Of a stretch of DNA of 64,000 nucleotides, positions 1 through 11,363 are shown piece after piece; position 1 is the first letter of the stretch, and every line of letters starts with the position of its first letter. The translations under genes and the position numbers were made by a program. The DNA is from Rhypophila decipiens (Eukaryota; Ascomycota; Sordariomycetes; Sordariales; Naviculisporaceae): assembly GCA_033297075.1 (NCBI GenBank), contig MU858105.1:124001-188000 (forward strand), in the 5' to 3' direction. Below the pieces are notes generated by a model. The model made no database searches. It had not been told where the DNA came from and was given only the letters and a program-made list of their open reading frames with translations.

Positions 1-204
1 TTAAGCCACCGAGGCCAGAGGAATACCCGGACCATTGTTGGAGGTTACTGCCCTATTGTTGATGGCCAAGGAATACGGACTGAGATGGGAGACGAGAGCA
101 TCATAGCGCCCAAGTTTGAATGTACGAAACTCCCGACAGCCTTGCGACTCGATGAGGTTGTCCCAGTCACGTGATTTAGTTCCCGTGTAAGTCAGATTTG
201 CCAT
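1..204 (-). CDS. Possible small hypothetical protein (67 aa)
   Basis: An ATG-to-TAA frame of 67 codons ends exactly at the left edge of the window (stop at 3-1). I do not recognise the product, MANLTYTGTKSRDW... . It has no signal peptide and no obvious domain. The ATG abuts the left target duplication of the repeat element at 211-512, so any promoter for it would now be displaced by that element. It could equally be a chance frame or the remnant of a longer gene cut by the window edge. Confidence 0.2.
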   Translation of the reverse strand: MANLTYTGTKSRDWDNLIESQGCREFRTFKLGRYDALVSHLSPYSLAINNRAVTSNNGPGIPLASVA

Positions 205-210
205 TTGAAT

Positions 211-512
211 CGCCGCCGCTAAAACCTCCGTCTGGCCTTTAATCTAGGTATTTATTCGACCCAGTCAAGGCATTTATTCTAGCCAGTCAAGGCCCCTCAT
301 CTAGTCTAGTCAAGGCATTTATTCCAGCCAGTCAAGGCCTCTTATCTGGTCTAGTCAAGGCATTTATTCGAGCCAGTCGAGGCATTTATTCGATTTAGTT
401 CAGGCATTTATTCCAGACAGTCAAGGTCTCTCTTCTAGTCCAGTCAAGGCATTTATTCCAACAAGAGTAGTTACCCGTATACGAGAAGACTGGTGCGTCT
501 ATATCAGGCGCC
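211..512. mobile_element. Chimeric TIR/minisatellite element, type A left end and type B right end
   Basis: The left end begins CGCCGCCGCTAAAACCTCCG (type A). The right end, read inwards on the minus strand, begins GGCGCCTGATATAGACGCAC (type B). The interior is a run of degenerate 22-bp units of the form GGCATTTATTCCAGCCAGTC, alternating with shorter TCTAGTCTAGTC-type variants. TTTGAAT lies immediately outside both ends (204-210 and 513-519), which is read as a target-site duplication. There is no coding capacity. The right 120 bp closely resembles the right end of the element at 48480-48865. Confidence 0.8.
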
Positions 513-519
513 TTTGAAT

Positions 520-2678
520 AAGACGTTAAGGCCGTGCGTGACACCTCAACCGCGTGGTGATGGCAAAACTTTGGAATCAAGCTTGTATCATTGCATCATC
601 GAGATGCATGGAGGGTCCCGTCTGGTTCTAATTGCATCATCGGGAGGTGCCGGTGTTAGTGAGCCTGTGCATACCTCGCCCCTTCCGCTAGATATAAGTC
701 AAAAGTCTCGACTAGACCCTGCAGGCAAATAGCCCACCTTCCTCTTCATTAATGCTCAACGGGCCCCGCTTCTAATGAGCCCTCATTTCCACTGGACTGA
801 TCACCTAGCCAGGGAATACAGTTGAACCATTTCTTGCCGACAATCACAGCGGCCGTTGATGGTGCCCGAGAGACCCCTCACCATATGACCACTCTCTGCC
901 AAGACTCAAGAGTTACATTCTATTCAACATACCAGGTTTGGGCACCCACAGCTTATGATTTGACACTATGTGCGTAGCTACAGTGGTAGTCACGCTCTAA
1001 ATTAAGCCCAGTCTCAGTCCCCGCAAGGCTGCTGTGACCCACCCCGTTCATAATGACATCGAGCCAAGACATCATCAAAATAGATTCCTTATCTCACTAG
1101 AACTGTTTTTCTTCTGTTCTCTTTCTTTCTTGTTTTATTCATATTCAATATAATCGGGACAGGGTTCAGTATTTGAGTTTCAGACTTCATGCTAAATGTG
1201 AATGTGAGGTTCATGGCGAAGTGGATGCTTTCTCATTTCTGTGGAAACTAGGAAACAAGACGTCCAAAAGCCGGGATTTGATTGGACGGCTTATAAGGGT
1301 CGTTTGTGTATCAAGGCCAGGTCGGCGATCTAGGTGCAGAGACAGATCGACAACGATTCTTTCTTAATAAAGGGTACTACTCATAACGAATCATAAATCT
1401 GTAATTAGATTTAGGAAACAGTTTGCACAACCCAGTTAACGTCAAGGTTACACAACTTGGTGTGAAGACTAACTCTCAATCGTGCATCGCGAGTTGAATT
1501 TTGATTGCCATCGACGTGGTTATGTCGGTTGGTATTCTTCGACTTCACCAGCCAAGACTCGAACATTTTGATTTCGATGTCTTGGTCCGGCACGGCTTGA
1601 GATCCGCAGTTGACCCAGCCATGGTTGAAGCAATGATGCAGGAGCACGAGGCGAAGGGAAAATACCTTGTTACCGCAGCGATTGAAACGATGTAGATGAT
1701 TCCTTCAGACAATCATTGGCTTCATCGAATGAGCACCCATTAATAACCTATCAAGGATTGTTAAACACGAATTCCCCCGTCCAAGGTTGGCTGTCGTTTT
1801 CTTGCCTGACGCCCCTGCCTTCAGTTCCAGGTTGGGTTTGCACTGGCAGGTACTGAGCTCAACCCAACGGCGAACACCGACCAAAAAGATTTCATTCACT
1901 CCGTCCCAGCCTCTGCCAAGGCCAAAGCCAAAGGGGCAACAGGCCCAAAACAACCCTTTATAAGGACTTGGTTCAACCACATTTCCCAACTGAGAGGGGG
2001 TGTCGACAGCAGAGATGAGTTGGGCTTAACGCAACGGTCAGCAGCGGCGGCTCAAGAATAGAAAATTCCTCTGCCCCCTCCGGCTTGCAGCATCCTTCCG
2101 GACAACCGGGAGGGTGTCGGTTCAATCCCGGGCACGATCAATAACCCCCCCAATTAAAAAAAGTCGATAAGAGGCTTTCCTCAGGGCCCCATCGGGGGCC
2201 TTGAGTTTTTGCCATTTTTGCCAATTAATGATTAATTCTGCTTTTTTCCCAGGTCAGGGGCCAGGTGATGCTAGCAATTCGAGATGTTTTGCTTTGTACT
2301 CCTCTGTGTATTGGTAGTTCCCCTTTTGTCACACACCTTTCAGAGAGAAGCTGGCTTTGATGACGTTTCGCACCACAAAGTCCTCGCCGTATATCTCCGT
2401 AGTATCCAAGTCACATAAAGAGAAGTGTGCAGTTATAGACATTATATTTTTCTATGAAACATGTGGGGTTTATCTTGAAAGATACAGACAGCACTGTATG
2501 AAAGTGTGAGACACTTGGTATTATGAATGGAGAAAGGTGTAATATGCAAGAAGGGTATCCAGGTGCAATGGCAGTCTGGTGAAGAGAAAGAACAAAGGAC
2601 CACCAGATGCCGTCAAAATCATGTAGCCGTTATCAAAAGCAAAAGGAAGGCGACAAATGAGGCGACGGATTTATTGCC
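520..2678. other. Gene-poor stretch
   Basis: No reading frame with recognisable protein character. Near 2117-2135 there is a sequence matching an RNA polymerase III B box (GGTTCAATCC), but no tRNA fold could be made around it. The 2679 gene ends at the right border, so its 3' UTR lies at the right-hand side of this stretch. Confidence 0.6.
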
Positions 2679-4185
2679 TTATACGTATTTGGGGGTCGCA
2701 GAGGGTGATGGGTTTTGTTGGCCGGTGCGACGGGAACTAGAACCCGAGTGCTGGGAATGTCGGCGGGCACCCGAGTTGGACGACCGTCTCGCAGATACCG
2801 AAGACGGCGCAGGTGGCGGTCCGTAGTACCCGTGGAGAAGCGTCCCTGGCGGTGGTTGGAAGTTGGCTGACGGGTCGATCGGCGGGCCAGTGGGAGCATA
2901 GTATCCACCTAAAAGAACCTGGGCCGGGGGGGGAATGCCATTTCCATGAGGTTGGAAATGAGGACGTCCATATGGCGTGGGCCCAGGGGGAACAGCCTGG
3001 TTCATCATGGCCATCTGGGGATATGGCTGAGGGTAGGCTGTGCCCGGATGAGCACCAGGGAAAAGCGGAGCGCCGGCGGCATCAACAGGAATCGGAACCT
3101 GGATATAGCGAACGATGGTCTTCTTATTCCTCATTGCCATCAGGTTGACCTCGTGTGTTTCGACACATGCGCCGATGAACAAGACAAAATGAATGACAAG
3201 AATGATAATCATGAGACCGAGTATCGCGGCCTCGAGACGGGCGATCTCACCGTTATATTGAGCATGATACCAGTGTCCATCTTGTGCAAGGAGAGCAAGC
3301 ATAGTAGCCGACGCCACAGCCATGCCCCAGATGATCAAATGAAGGGCGACATGTGCTCCGGGGGGAATGCGGTGACGCCCTCGTGAAAGACAGGTAACTA
3401 CATTGTCGACCGCTATCCAGAATATGGCGAGTCCAGCCTGAATCGCGGTGTTTGTCAGTAAAAGCAATTACCCGTTAGTAGTAAAGCCTCCATGGATAAC
3501 ATACAGTAGTGCCGGTCAGGCCAAAATGAAGTTCCTGGGTTGAGCCGGTCCCACCCCAAGTAGCGATTGCAAGTCCCAGGCCGATTACGACCGCGCTGAA
3601 AATGAGGGATATCGTAGACAGGGTGAGCTTGGCAGTATGCCGCTTTTTGTTGAAAGGCAACTGCTCACGGTCATGAGGATGAACGTCGGTGGGATCGTAG
3701 TTGCTGACTGGAAAGATTTCGGGATGGCGGCTACCTCGCTCAGCCGCGATCATATGAGGGGGAAGAGGTTGATATGGAGCTTGAACATGGGACAAAGGTC
3801 TCGGGGGAAGGGACGGCGGTGCGGTTACCGCAGTTGGCGCAGAAGTTGGCGCAGAAGATGAAGCTTGAGTCAATTCCTCAGGTCGATCCCTCTCATTTTC
3901 AGGGACTGGCGGTGGTTTCGTCGCAGTTGGCACGGAAGCTGAAGCCCGAGTCGTTAAATCGTCATTGTAATCCTTCTCCCATCCATAGAATGGCGGTATT
4001 GTCGTCGCAGTTGGCATAGAAGATGAAGCCTGAGTCGTCATTTCCTCATTTTGTTCCTTTTCGGTTTCTTTTGGTGGCGTCGCTGTTGTCGTAATTGGCC
4101 CAGAAGATGGAGGCTCAGTCGTCAGTTCCTCATTTTGACCCTTCCCCTTTTCCTCCCTTTCCACAACGTTCTCTTTGTTCGCCAT
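2679..4185 (-). CDS. Four-span membrane protein with repetitive Thr/Pro-rich cytosolic N-terminus
   Basis: Two exons, 4185-3505 and 3437-2679, are joined by a 67-bp phase-0 intron (GTATGT donor, TACTAAC branch, CAG acceptor), giving 479 aa. The start chosen is the ATG of MANKENVVEREEK; an in-frame ATG about 60 codons upstream lies in unconvincing sequence. Residues 1 to about 165 hold four degenerate repeats of an acidic/Thr/Ser/Pro unit (EEMTTQASSSMPTATT and relatives). Four hydrophobic segments follow, the second of them assembled across the splice junction (GLTGTT joined to AGLAIFW). The last about 120 residues are a Pro/Gly/Tyr-rich tail ending in Ser/Arg. The topology resembles fungal MARVEL-like or plasma-membrane tetraspan proteins, but no family signature is clear. 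The function is unknown. Confidence 0.8.
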
Positions 4186-5164
4186 CAATCGCCGGATTCC
4201 CTTGACGCGAAAAATACAAGTAGCGCGCAGACTGTGGCGAGAATAACACGAGTGACTCCAAAACACACCGCAACAAAACAACAATTCCTGCAATAACGAG
4301 TGACAGGTTATGAATGAACGAAAGGATTGACGAGAAAGATGAACCGTGACTGAAGAGGAGCAAGCCACTTTTTTAAGATTACATCCAGGCTGCCACGACC
4401 CCTGCCCATTATTCCTTCTGCCTCGGGGTTACACAAGCCTGCCCCCAGACCCCAGTCGGATAACGGTTAGTGTCACCTTGGCACTGTGGGGTGCCCGTGT
4501 TGGTTTGTTGGTCCTTGAGAACAGGGTCTCGATACGAAAGCTCGTTGAGCTGCTTGATGACGAATAACTTTGGAAAAGAAACGAAGCCCAGGTGAAGATT
4601 ACACCTCTTTCGATCTTGGTTTGAACGATTTCTCATCCAAGGTCCCGGAAAATAAATCAGGTGTTGGGAATGATGGGAAGCAGCGTGGTTCGCGAACTGT
4701 TCGTAGCGTTGAGCGAATTCACTTGCAATCTTTGGACATGGGGTAGATGTGGTCACCAACTGCAAAAAAGATGCTCCTGGGACCAACAAACTTCTTGGCC
4801 AGGAATTTTGGTGAAAGGGGCGGAATAGAACCAACCGAACCACGTCTACTTTAAAGCCAGCTTGCTGATTTGTCCAACCTGCAGGAAAGCAGCAGACGTG
4901 ATGGGAAAGGCATTCTCGTACTTCACACTGTGTCAAAGGGACTGGGCACTACCCGAAAATACCGAAAGGAGGCCACATTGAGGCTTGTAGAGTCCGGTTG
5001 ACATTTGCACCCAAGGTAAGGGACCGAAAACAGCTGGCATCGGTATTAGCAGATACAGCGGCGCCGACATGTCACAATAAAACAGGACATAGACTCTACA
5101 CGCTCGGAAAGAATAAAGCGCGCCAAAGGGGTATACCGGATTTATAAGTCAACTACACTGCACG
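4186..5164. other. Intergenic region
   Basis: Divided between the upstream region of the tetraspan gene and the 3' side of SEC11, both on the minus strand. A frame at 4409-4936 has no protein-like composition or motif. Nothing else is supported. Confidence 0.6.
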
Positions 5165-5863
5165 CTACTCGCGCTGCAAAACGACCATCAAACCCATAAT
5201 TCCCAGCATCACCGTTTTTAGCCATGGGTGCTCGGAGAGCATAATCGTGATGTACCCAACGTATGGAATAAACCCGACCACGCTCCTGTTTAATGTCAGT
5301 TTATTTCCCTCGCCGATTCCGGTCTGAGGTAGAGCTCTTACCCAATGATGTCTTTCCTGACCAAAAAGTCTTGTCCTTTTGCGTATAGCTCGGTATCGTC
5401 AGAAAGATTGTTGTCTCCTTTGGTGAGAAGCTTGGCGTTGGGCCTGGAGACAGCAAGGTTAGTGTCCAGATCCAATTTCCACGACGGTGGCTGCAGCACG
5501 AACCCAGTGCCAAACTTCCGCACGATCCTGTGGACGATTGGAATATCCTTATCCTTCACGTTGTATACCACAACCTCCCCAACACTGGTCTCGGCCTGGA
5601 TGTTTCGGTTCCACAGGAGGAGGAGGTCGCCGCGCTGGAAAGCCGGTTCCATGCTGCCGGAGAGGACGACGACAATCGGCGACGGCGAGTCGGTTATTAT
5701 AGAGAGGCCTTTCCACATCTACCAACAAGGTATGGTCAGTTCGTGACGGTGCGTATTGAGCCGGGGCGCAGAAGACACGTACCATAAAGGCTGTCGAGAG
5801 AATGAGGCCAAAGTTCATGAGCTGCGCAGCAGCTTGCCGCGGGTTTCCAATGCTGGAAAACAT
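5165..5863 (-). CDS. SEC11: Signal peptidase complex catalytic subunit Sec11
   Basis: Three exons, 5863-5783, 5718-5342 and 5285-5165, have clean GTACGT/TAG and GTAAGA/CAG borders and give 192 aa, the normal size for fungal Sec11. It is the ER-membrane serine protease (family S26B) that removes signal peptides from secretory proteins. The N-terminus carries one transmembrane helix (about residues 15-45). Catalytic signatures visible are SGSMEP with Ser49, VHRIV with His90, and KGDNNLSDD with the acidic residue near 129-135. The C-terminal exon reads [20 protein letters not shown], the conserved Sec11 tail. A small insert after about residue 100 ([13 protein letters not shown]) is typical of filamentous ascomycetes. 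Single-copy housekeeping gene; no regulatory feature noted. Confidence 0.95.
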
Positions 5864-8767
5864 GGCGGGCGGATATCGAAAAGCACTGGGAGGAGGTTCT
5901 CGAGTTAATGCGCAAAGTGGTGGTGTTTTTCGTGCTTGCAAAGACCGGTGTTTTGGTAAATCTGGTCTTGTCAGCCTCAAACTTTGTTCATCAGGACAAG
6001 TTGGAGGGACACGACACAGCTTGTCGCAGATTGCGGCCCACTGATTGGAGCGCGGTGAAAAGTGGGGCAGCCACACTTTCGGGTAGCTCCACAAGCTTGC
6101 CAGGCCCGCTTAAACCTCACCTTCCTTCGACTTCACCTCAACAGTTTCGTCAAGCTTGTGATTTGAAGGAGATGGCAGGAGAGGACGACCTTCTTCCACT
6201 GCAGCTTCTTGATGCGAAAGGGACGCATGAAATTCCACCCTCGAATTGAACTACGGGGTTTCTCGTGGTATATGGCGTCATTGCTCTGAAGATAATCTTC
6301 ACAACCCTCTGAGTGTTTCCTTACTCTTATTTACATTCGACAGCATCCTGGAATATGCGTGTCGAGAGCTTCGAAGTTCCGTCGTATGAAGTGATGATGG
6401 AAGCTGATACGGTATCTTCTTGTTCGGCTTCCCCCCCCCCCCCCCCCCTTTTCCCTTCTAGCCGCTGGTCCCCTTGGTCGCTATCTTCACCTCAGGCCTC
6501 GGAGAATTGCCGGTATGGTGCCTTTCTGAATTCTGCTTATCGCCATTCGACCGATTGACTGGACAAGCCATGTGCCACCTCAAGGGATTTTAAGTTAAGA
6601 CGCGTCGCCATGGAGTCAGCGGCAGGTTTCGGTTATCATAACTCCGGCGAAGCAGTTTTCCGTTGGCATCAGGGTTCGCGGCCCAGGACGTTGCTTCTCA
6701 TGTCCAGAACCGGCCCAAATCTCATCTCACTATTCTTTTCTCGGCATTGATTTGCCTCTTAATTCGAGGTGACTGTCGGCTTGTCATCATTACCACGATT
6801 GGCATGAGTCACCGGGATCAGACACCCAGACAAAAGTGGTTGTATCCTCTAGAGTTTTATTTTGTTTTATTTTGCGTGATGACGCCTATCTATGCTTAGT
6901 TAGATGGGCAGCGTGTTGGTGGCTGTTTTGTTAATTGATCACAATGTTGAATCTCTTCCTTTACCGTCAGACTCGTCATTGGTATACGTACTCGATGATC
7001 TCCTTGTTGAATTCCAGGTGAAGAATGGCGGCATTCACAGATGGTTCATGTTCGGTACCTCTGCACGACTCGGAACACTCACGTTGTATGACTGTATTCA
7101 GTACGTCAACCGGGTCGAAAAATGGGTTGTGAAATGATTGTACGCCCTAAACAATCTCTTTATACACATATTAATCTCTCAAATGTATTAATATTAAAGA
7201 GAAGGGCCTAAGAAGGTTCCAAGGCGTGTAGCAATTATTTTTTAAGGCGCACATTGTTCTAAGAGAAGGCGTTGTTGTACTAGGTGATTCACATCCTCTC
7301 TTTTGGTTGTACCCGACGTTCAGGAGTGATGTTGGGCAAGAATCGGCACTGGGAGATCCGCATCCCTGCTGGTTCTCTAGCTCCACAACATCTCGTTCAG
7401 TGGAGATGCGGGGGTAGCACACCTCGCTACGGCTAGGCTGGTGGCTGGGTTGAAACAAGCAACTTCACAACCTAAGGTTCTCAGAGGTGCGGACCCCAGT
7501 CTAGTGAGTATGCACGCAGGCGGGTATTTTCGAAATCAGGACGACAGGTCAATTGAAAGTCGTCATCCGCTGCTACCTAGCCAACGAGGAGGAGGAAGCC
7601 ATATGTAGGTTGACTTAAATTAGTCAGGTGACGGTGAACTGCATTGGATGGGAGTCCAAACAGCTTGCATCTTGGAGCCGCCGGACCGGAAAAGTGAGGC
7701 TGTGTCCTGAAAGCTGTTATGTTGCTGCGGCAGCTCATTGGGGGATGGATAACTGGGAGGCAAATCCAAACTGGTCCAGTGAATTGTGATACGGAAACCT
7801 GCTCAAGGACTGCATGTTCAGTGTTCACGGGTATCTTTGTGCCAAGATGTCAATGGCCTGCCTTTCAGCCTCGATTCTGCACAATTCTGCACACTGATGT
7901 TCACATCGTCAGTTTCGGTGACTGAACTGTTTACGGATACGCCCCACGCGGCCCCACGGTGTGGATATTGGGGCGGTAACTGGCGGTAACGGGCCGCCTA
8001 GCACATCCGACAAGCTGGATCGCCGATTTGCCCAGGCACACAAATCCATTACTTTCTTCTGCTGCTTTCCCAAGAATACACCTCTCAAGCAGACAAATAA
8101 CATCATCCAGTCCAGGCAACATATGAAACCGTCTTGCAATACCTACATCAGTTCAACTAGGCAGGACAACTACTCAGGTGTCAAGTCGTGTAACAAGACC
8201 AAGCTGGCCAACCTTCAGCTCGTCCAATGACGAAATTTGGTTTCGCCTGGCAGACGTGGTCACCCATGCCAACCCAGCCCTGTTTGTTTTCTTGTCGATC
8301 CCGGGTCCCACGGTGCATACGCACAGCGCACACCACAGGATGGCTCCAGGCAGGCCATCCTGGCACCCCCACAGTTTTTGGAGAAGATAAATATATCGCC
8401 CACCCCCCCTCCAAATCTCCCCCTTCTTTCTCTCCCTCCCCCCCAACACACAACCAAAGGGTCGCAAATCTGCTAGCTGGAGTTATCTCGTCCCCTGAGA
8501 TAGCCCCGCCCCGGACCCCGTCAATCATTCTTTTGTGCGTCATCTCATCTCTCTCTCTTTTCCGTCCCTCTGGGATCCTTCATTCTTTTCGTCACTCTCT
8601 TCAAACCCAGGTAGATAGGATTGGCAAAAGCAGCGACTCAGAACCCGTTTTCTGTCACTCGTTTTCCTTTGCTACTCCCCTACTATCATCCCGTATGGTC
8701 TCGACCCCGACCTTCGAACCCCCGATCGTCACGAAGCTCTAGTCGAATTTTACCGCAGGCAGCAACC
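5864..8767. other. Long intergenic region between divergent SEC11 and BTB genes
   Basis: About 2.9 kb lies between two divergent genes. All frames here are short or of low-complexity composition. It holds an 18-bp poly-C run at 6431-6448 and a C/T-rich tract at about 8400-8450 and 8540-8620, which is probably promoter or 5' UTR of the BTB gene. No RNA gene is seen. Confidence 0.55.
6431..6448. repeat. Poly-C homopolymer (18 C)
   Basis: Eighteen uninterrupted C residues. Length is likely to be unstable in assembly. Confidence 0.9.
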
Positions 8768-9760
8768 ATGTTCAAGCGATCGTTCCGAACCCGCGACGCT
8801 GGCACCTCCCATCGGGAGGCTGCATCGACGGCGATGGATTCTCAACATCGTGTGGACAAGTCTGCGAGGCTGATGAAGAAGGGAGCTATACGGGACCCAC
8901 AGAAGCTGGCGAAATTGCAGCGGTCGTTCACTGGAGGCGAGGAGAGCGCGCGTGTGCCATCGGGCCACGCGAGGCTCAGCGACAAGTCCCTCGCCCCCTC
9001 GCCCATCGTCACCTTGACGGTGGGACGAGAAGGACGGCTGTTTGCGGCGCACGAGGATGTCCTCTGCCAGGCCCCGTTCTTTGAACAGGTGATCCGCGGC
9101 AACTTGCTCGATGCGCAGAATAGGCGGATCTCGCTCCCCGACGAGGAGCCAGAGGTCTTTAGCGCAGTTCTCGAGTATCTCTACAAGGGCGACTACTACC
9201 CCCGCCTGTTGCACAACAAGCAGAGAAACTCTTGGGAGCTCGAGGATGCGCTCCCCCGTCGGGCAACACCACAAACCTCCCCGACGATTCACGATTCCCC
9301 CAATTTTGGAGGTGGCCGCGCAGGGCAAACACCTCAGACCCCCTCGGCTGTCGAAGCGACTGTGTACCTCTCGAGCATCGGACAGCACCTGCTCCGCGAC
9401 ACGGTGGTGTACTGCGCCGCCGAGCGCTACGGGCTGGAAGAGCTCAAGAGGTTGGCACTGCGGAAACAGGGGCTCCAGACGGGCATTGACGTCGGCACCA
9501 TCCTCCGCAGCGCACAGTATACCTATGCGCACACCCCCGACTCCGACAGCCGCCTGCGCGCCCATTACCTGGCACTCATCATCCGGTGCCGCAAGACCTT
9601 CAAGCGCAGCGGCACCATGCAGGCCGAGATGGAGAAGTGCGGCAGCGACGTGTACGGCGAGGGAAGTGGGAAACTGTTCTTCGACCTGTTCGTCGCCATG
9701 TGCAACCACCTCGACGATGTCATTGAGGCGACCAACGCGCGAACCCCAAAGACGATCTGA
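8768..9760 (+). CDS. BTB/POZ domain protein
   Basis: A single exon of 330 aa. The ATG at 8768 (context GCAACCATG) was chosen over an in-frame upstream start because the sequence before it is Ser/Arg/Pro-rich and 5'-UTR-like. After a basic N-terminus, residues about 78-150 form a BTB/POZ fold: a beta strand PIVTLTVGREGRLFAAHEDV, the helix LCQAPFFEQVIRGNLL, then ISLPDEEPEVFSAVLEYLYKGDYYP. BTB domains mediate dimerisation and often link substrates to Cullin-3 ligases. The C-terminal half is helical and unassigned (DTVVYCAAERYGLEELKRLA, a BACK-like helix after BTB). No Kelch, zinc finger or MATH domain is present. The family is common in ascomycetes with mostly unknown roles. Confidence 0.9.
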   Translation: MFKRSFRTRDAGTSHREAASTAMDSQHRVDKSARLMKKGAIRDPQKLAKLQRSFTGGEESARVPSGHARLSDKSLAPSPIVTLTVGREGRLFAAHEDVLCQAPFFEQVIRGNLLDAQNRRISLPDEEPEVFSAVLEYLYKGDYYPRLLHNKQRNSWELEDALPRRATPQTSPTIHDSPNFGGGRAGQTPQTPSAVEATVYLSSIGQHLLRDTVVYCAAERYGLEELKRLALRKQGLQTGIDVGTILRSAQYTYAHTPDSDSRLRAHYLALIIRCRKTFKRSGTMQAEMEKCGSDVYGEGSGKLFFDLFVAMCNHLDDVIEATNARTPKTI

Positions 9761-11363
9761 GGGGACTTTAGTGACCCTGCTGGCCTGCTAGTCGGGTTTG
9801 GCTGGGTTTGGCTCTGTACAACACAAATGGCTTCCACGGACATGGTTTTCTGGCGTTCTGAGGCGCAATTCATCTTTTCGAGTGCAAATTCAACAAGCAA
9901 AGGACAATAGTGAGTTGGATTTCGGGAACTTGGGCGGGAATCCGGGACTGGGTCTTGCACTCTCTGCTCTCGTGTGTTTTCTCTCTTGCGGAAGTTTTCA
10001 GGCGTTATCTTTTTGGATCATTTTCTCTCGTCGAAGCTCCCCAAATGCTTGCATCTGAGATTGGAATACCGCCATTTGGGAGATTTATTTTTCAAATCCA
10101 AGAAAAAAAATCTTCACTTCTCTCGAGGTTTGGCCGACCCCAGTTTTCACGGTACGGGTTTATTTGGCGGAGTGGAGAGGGGGGTGCTTTAATATTGGTT
10201 AGCCTGGTACCTCCTCCCACCCTGCCTCTGCGTCTTTTCGCTTGGTTCGCTTTTGGAGTTTTGCGATTACCCTTGGGATTGCTGGACTGGTTTTGGGAGC
10301 TGGCGTTTTTCTCTCGTTCTGTTCAAGACAGCTTGGAGAGGGAGGAACATATCTCCACTGGAACCGGGCAAGTTCGCTTTTGCTCCACTAACAACTCTCG
10401 GCGTCCCGACCCTACATCATTTTGGAGGGAGACACCTGTACACACGTCGTTGGAAACTTGAAAGTGCCGCACTTTCAAACAAAAAAGAAAAAAAAAACCC
10501 GTCTACCAACAACCACAATACCATGGAAGCTTTGTTTTCTCGACTCTTAATTTCGCTTCTACCCACTTGTGGGTGAGCTGTACCCAAGTGTCTGCTCCTG
10601 GCCAGGCACAGTTTGGGGCAGTTCTTTTCCGGAAATCTTTTTTTGTTTGGTTTTTGTTTACGGGGAAAAAACAAGTGGGACAATGATACGGCAACACTCT
10701 CAGCTCTTTTAACAACAAGACTGCAATACCAATTACCAATCCTCTCACTCTTGGTTCTTTTTCCTTTGTCAAAACATCAACAACGAAAACGCTCAAAAAG
10801 AAAAACACACAACAAACAACACAAAGCTTTTGGATGATGATGGTAATCTGTGGGTTTGGTTGGTTTTGGAGGCCTGCATGGTTTTTATGATATCCCAGTT
10901 TGTTTTTGGTGTCATTTGCCGCTGAATTTATTCAGGCATAGTTGGACACAAGCATGATGATTGACGAATGTTACGACAAATTATAACAAAAAACCACATA
11001 CATAGTTTACATTCATCGGGGTTGCAGGGGGGTCAAGGGGCTTCTTCCCTGAGGCCTCTTTTCTCCTCTGGGATTCCTGCTTTTTAGCTTTGGGCTCTAT
11101 GCCGCCCGCTTGGAGGGGCCTTAATGGGAGATTGTCGGCCACCTCATATCTCGGTTCAATTGCCTGTGTGATTTGATCATAGGTGAAGTGATGTACATGA
11201 TGCCATGGCATGATACACAACCTCGTACTACTTCATGAATGGAACGAGTCAGTATGGTACCACGTCAACATTGCTAATTTACCTATCCAAAATAACTCAT
11301 TTTAACATCACCGCCCGCCAAACGACCAACTCCCACGCCATTTCCCTGCCCACGAACCCAGGA
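9761..11363. other. Intergenic region, T-rich
   Basis: 3' side of two convergent genes (BTB on plus, DUF1349 on minus). It contains several A- and T-rich runs (about 10480-10500, 10630-10680, 10790-10830). The frames present have no protein-like composition. Nothing further is supported. Confidence 0.6.

Noticed and set aside
2095..2140. tRNA or SINE head near 2.1 kb
   Set aside because: Perfect B-box match but no A box at the right distance and no foldable acceptor stem.
8750..9709. 319-codon minus-strand frame opposite the BTB gene
   Set aside because: Composition is a mirror of the sense codons; the BTB domain on the plus strand is clear.
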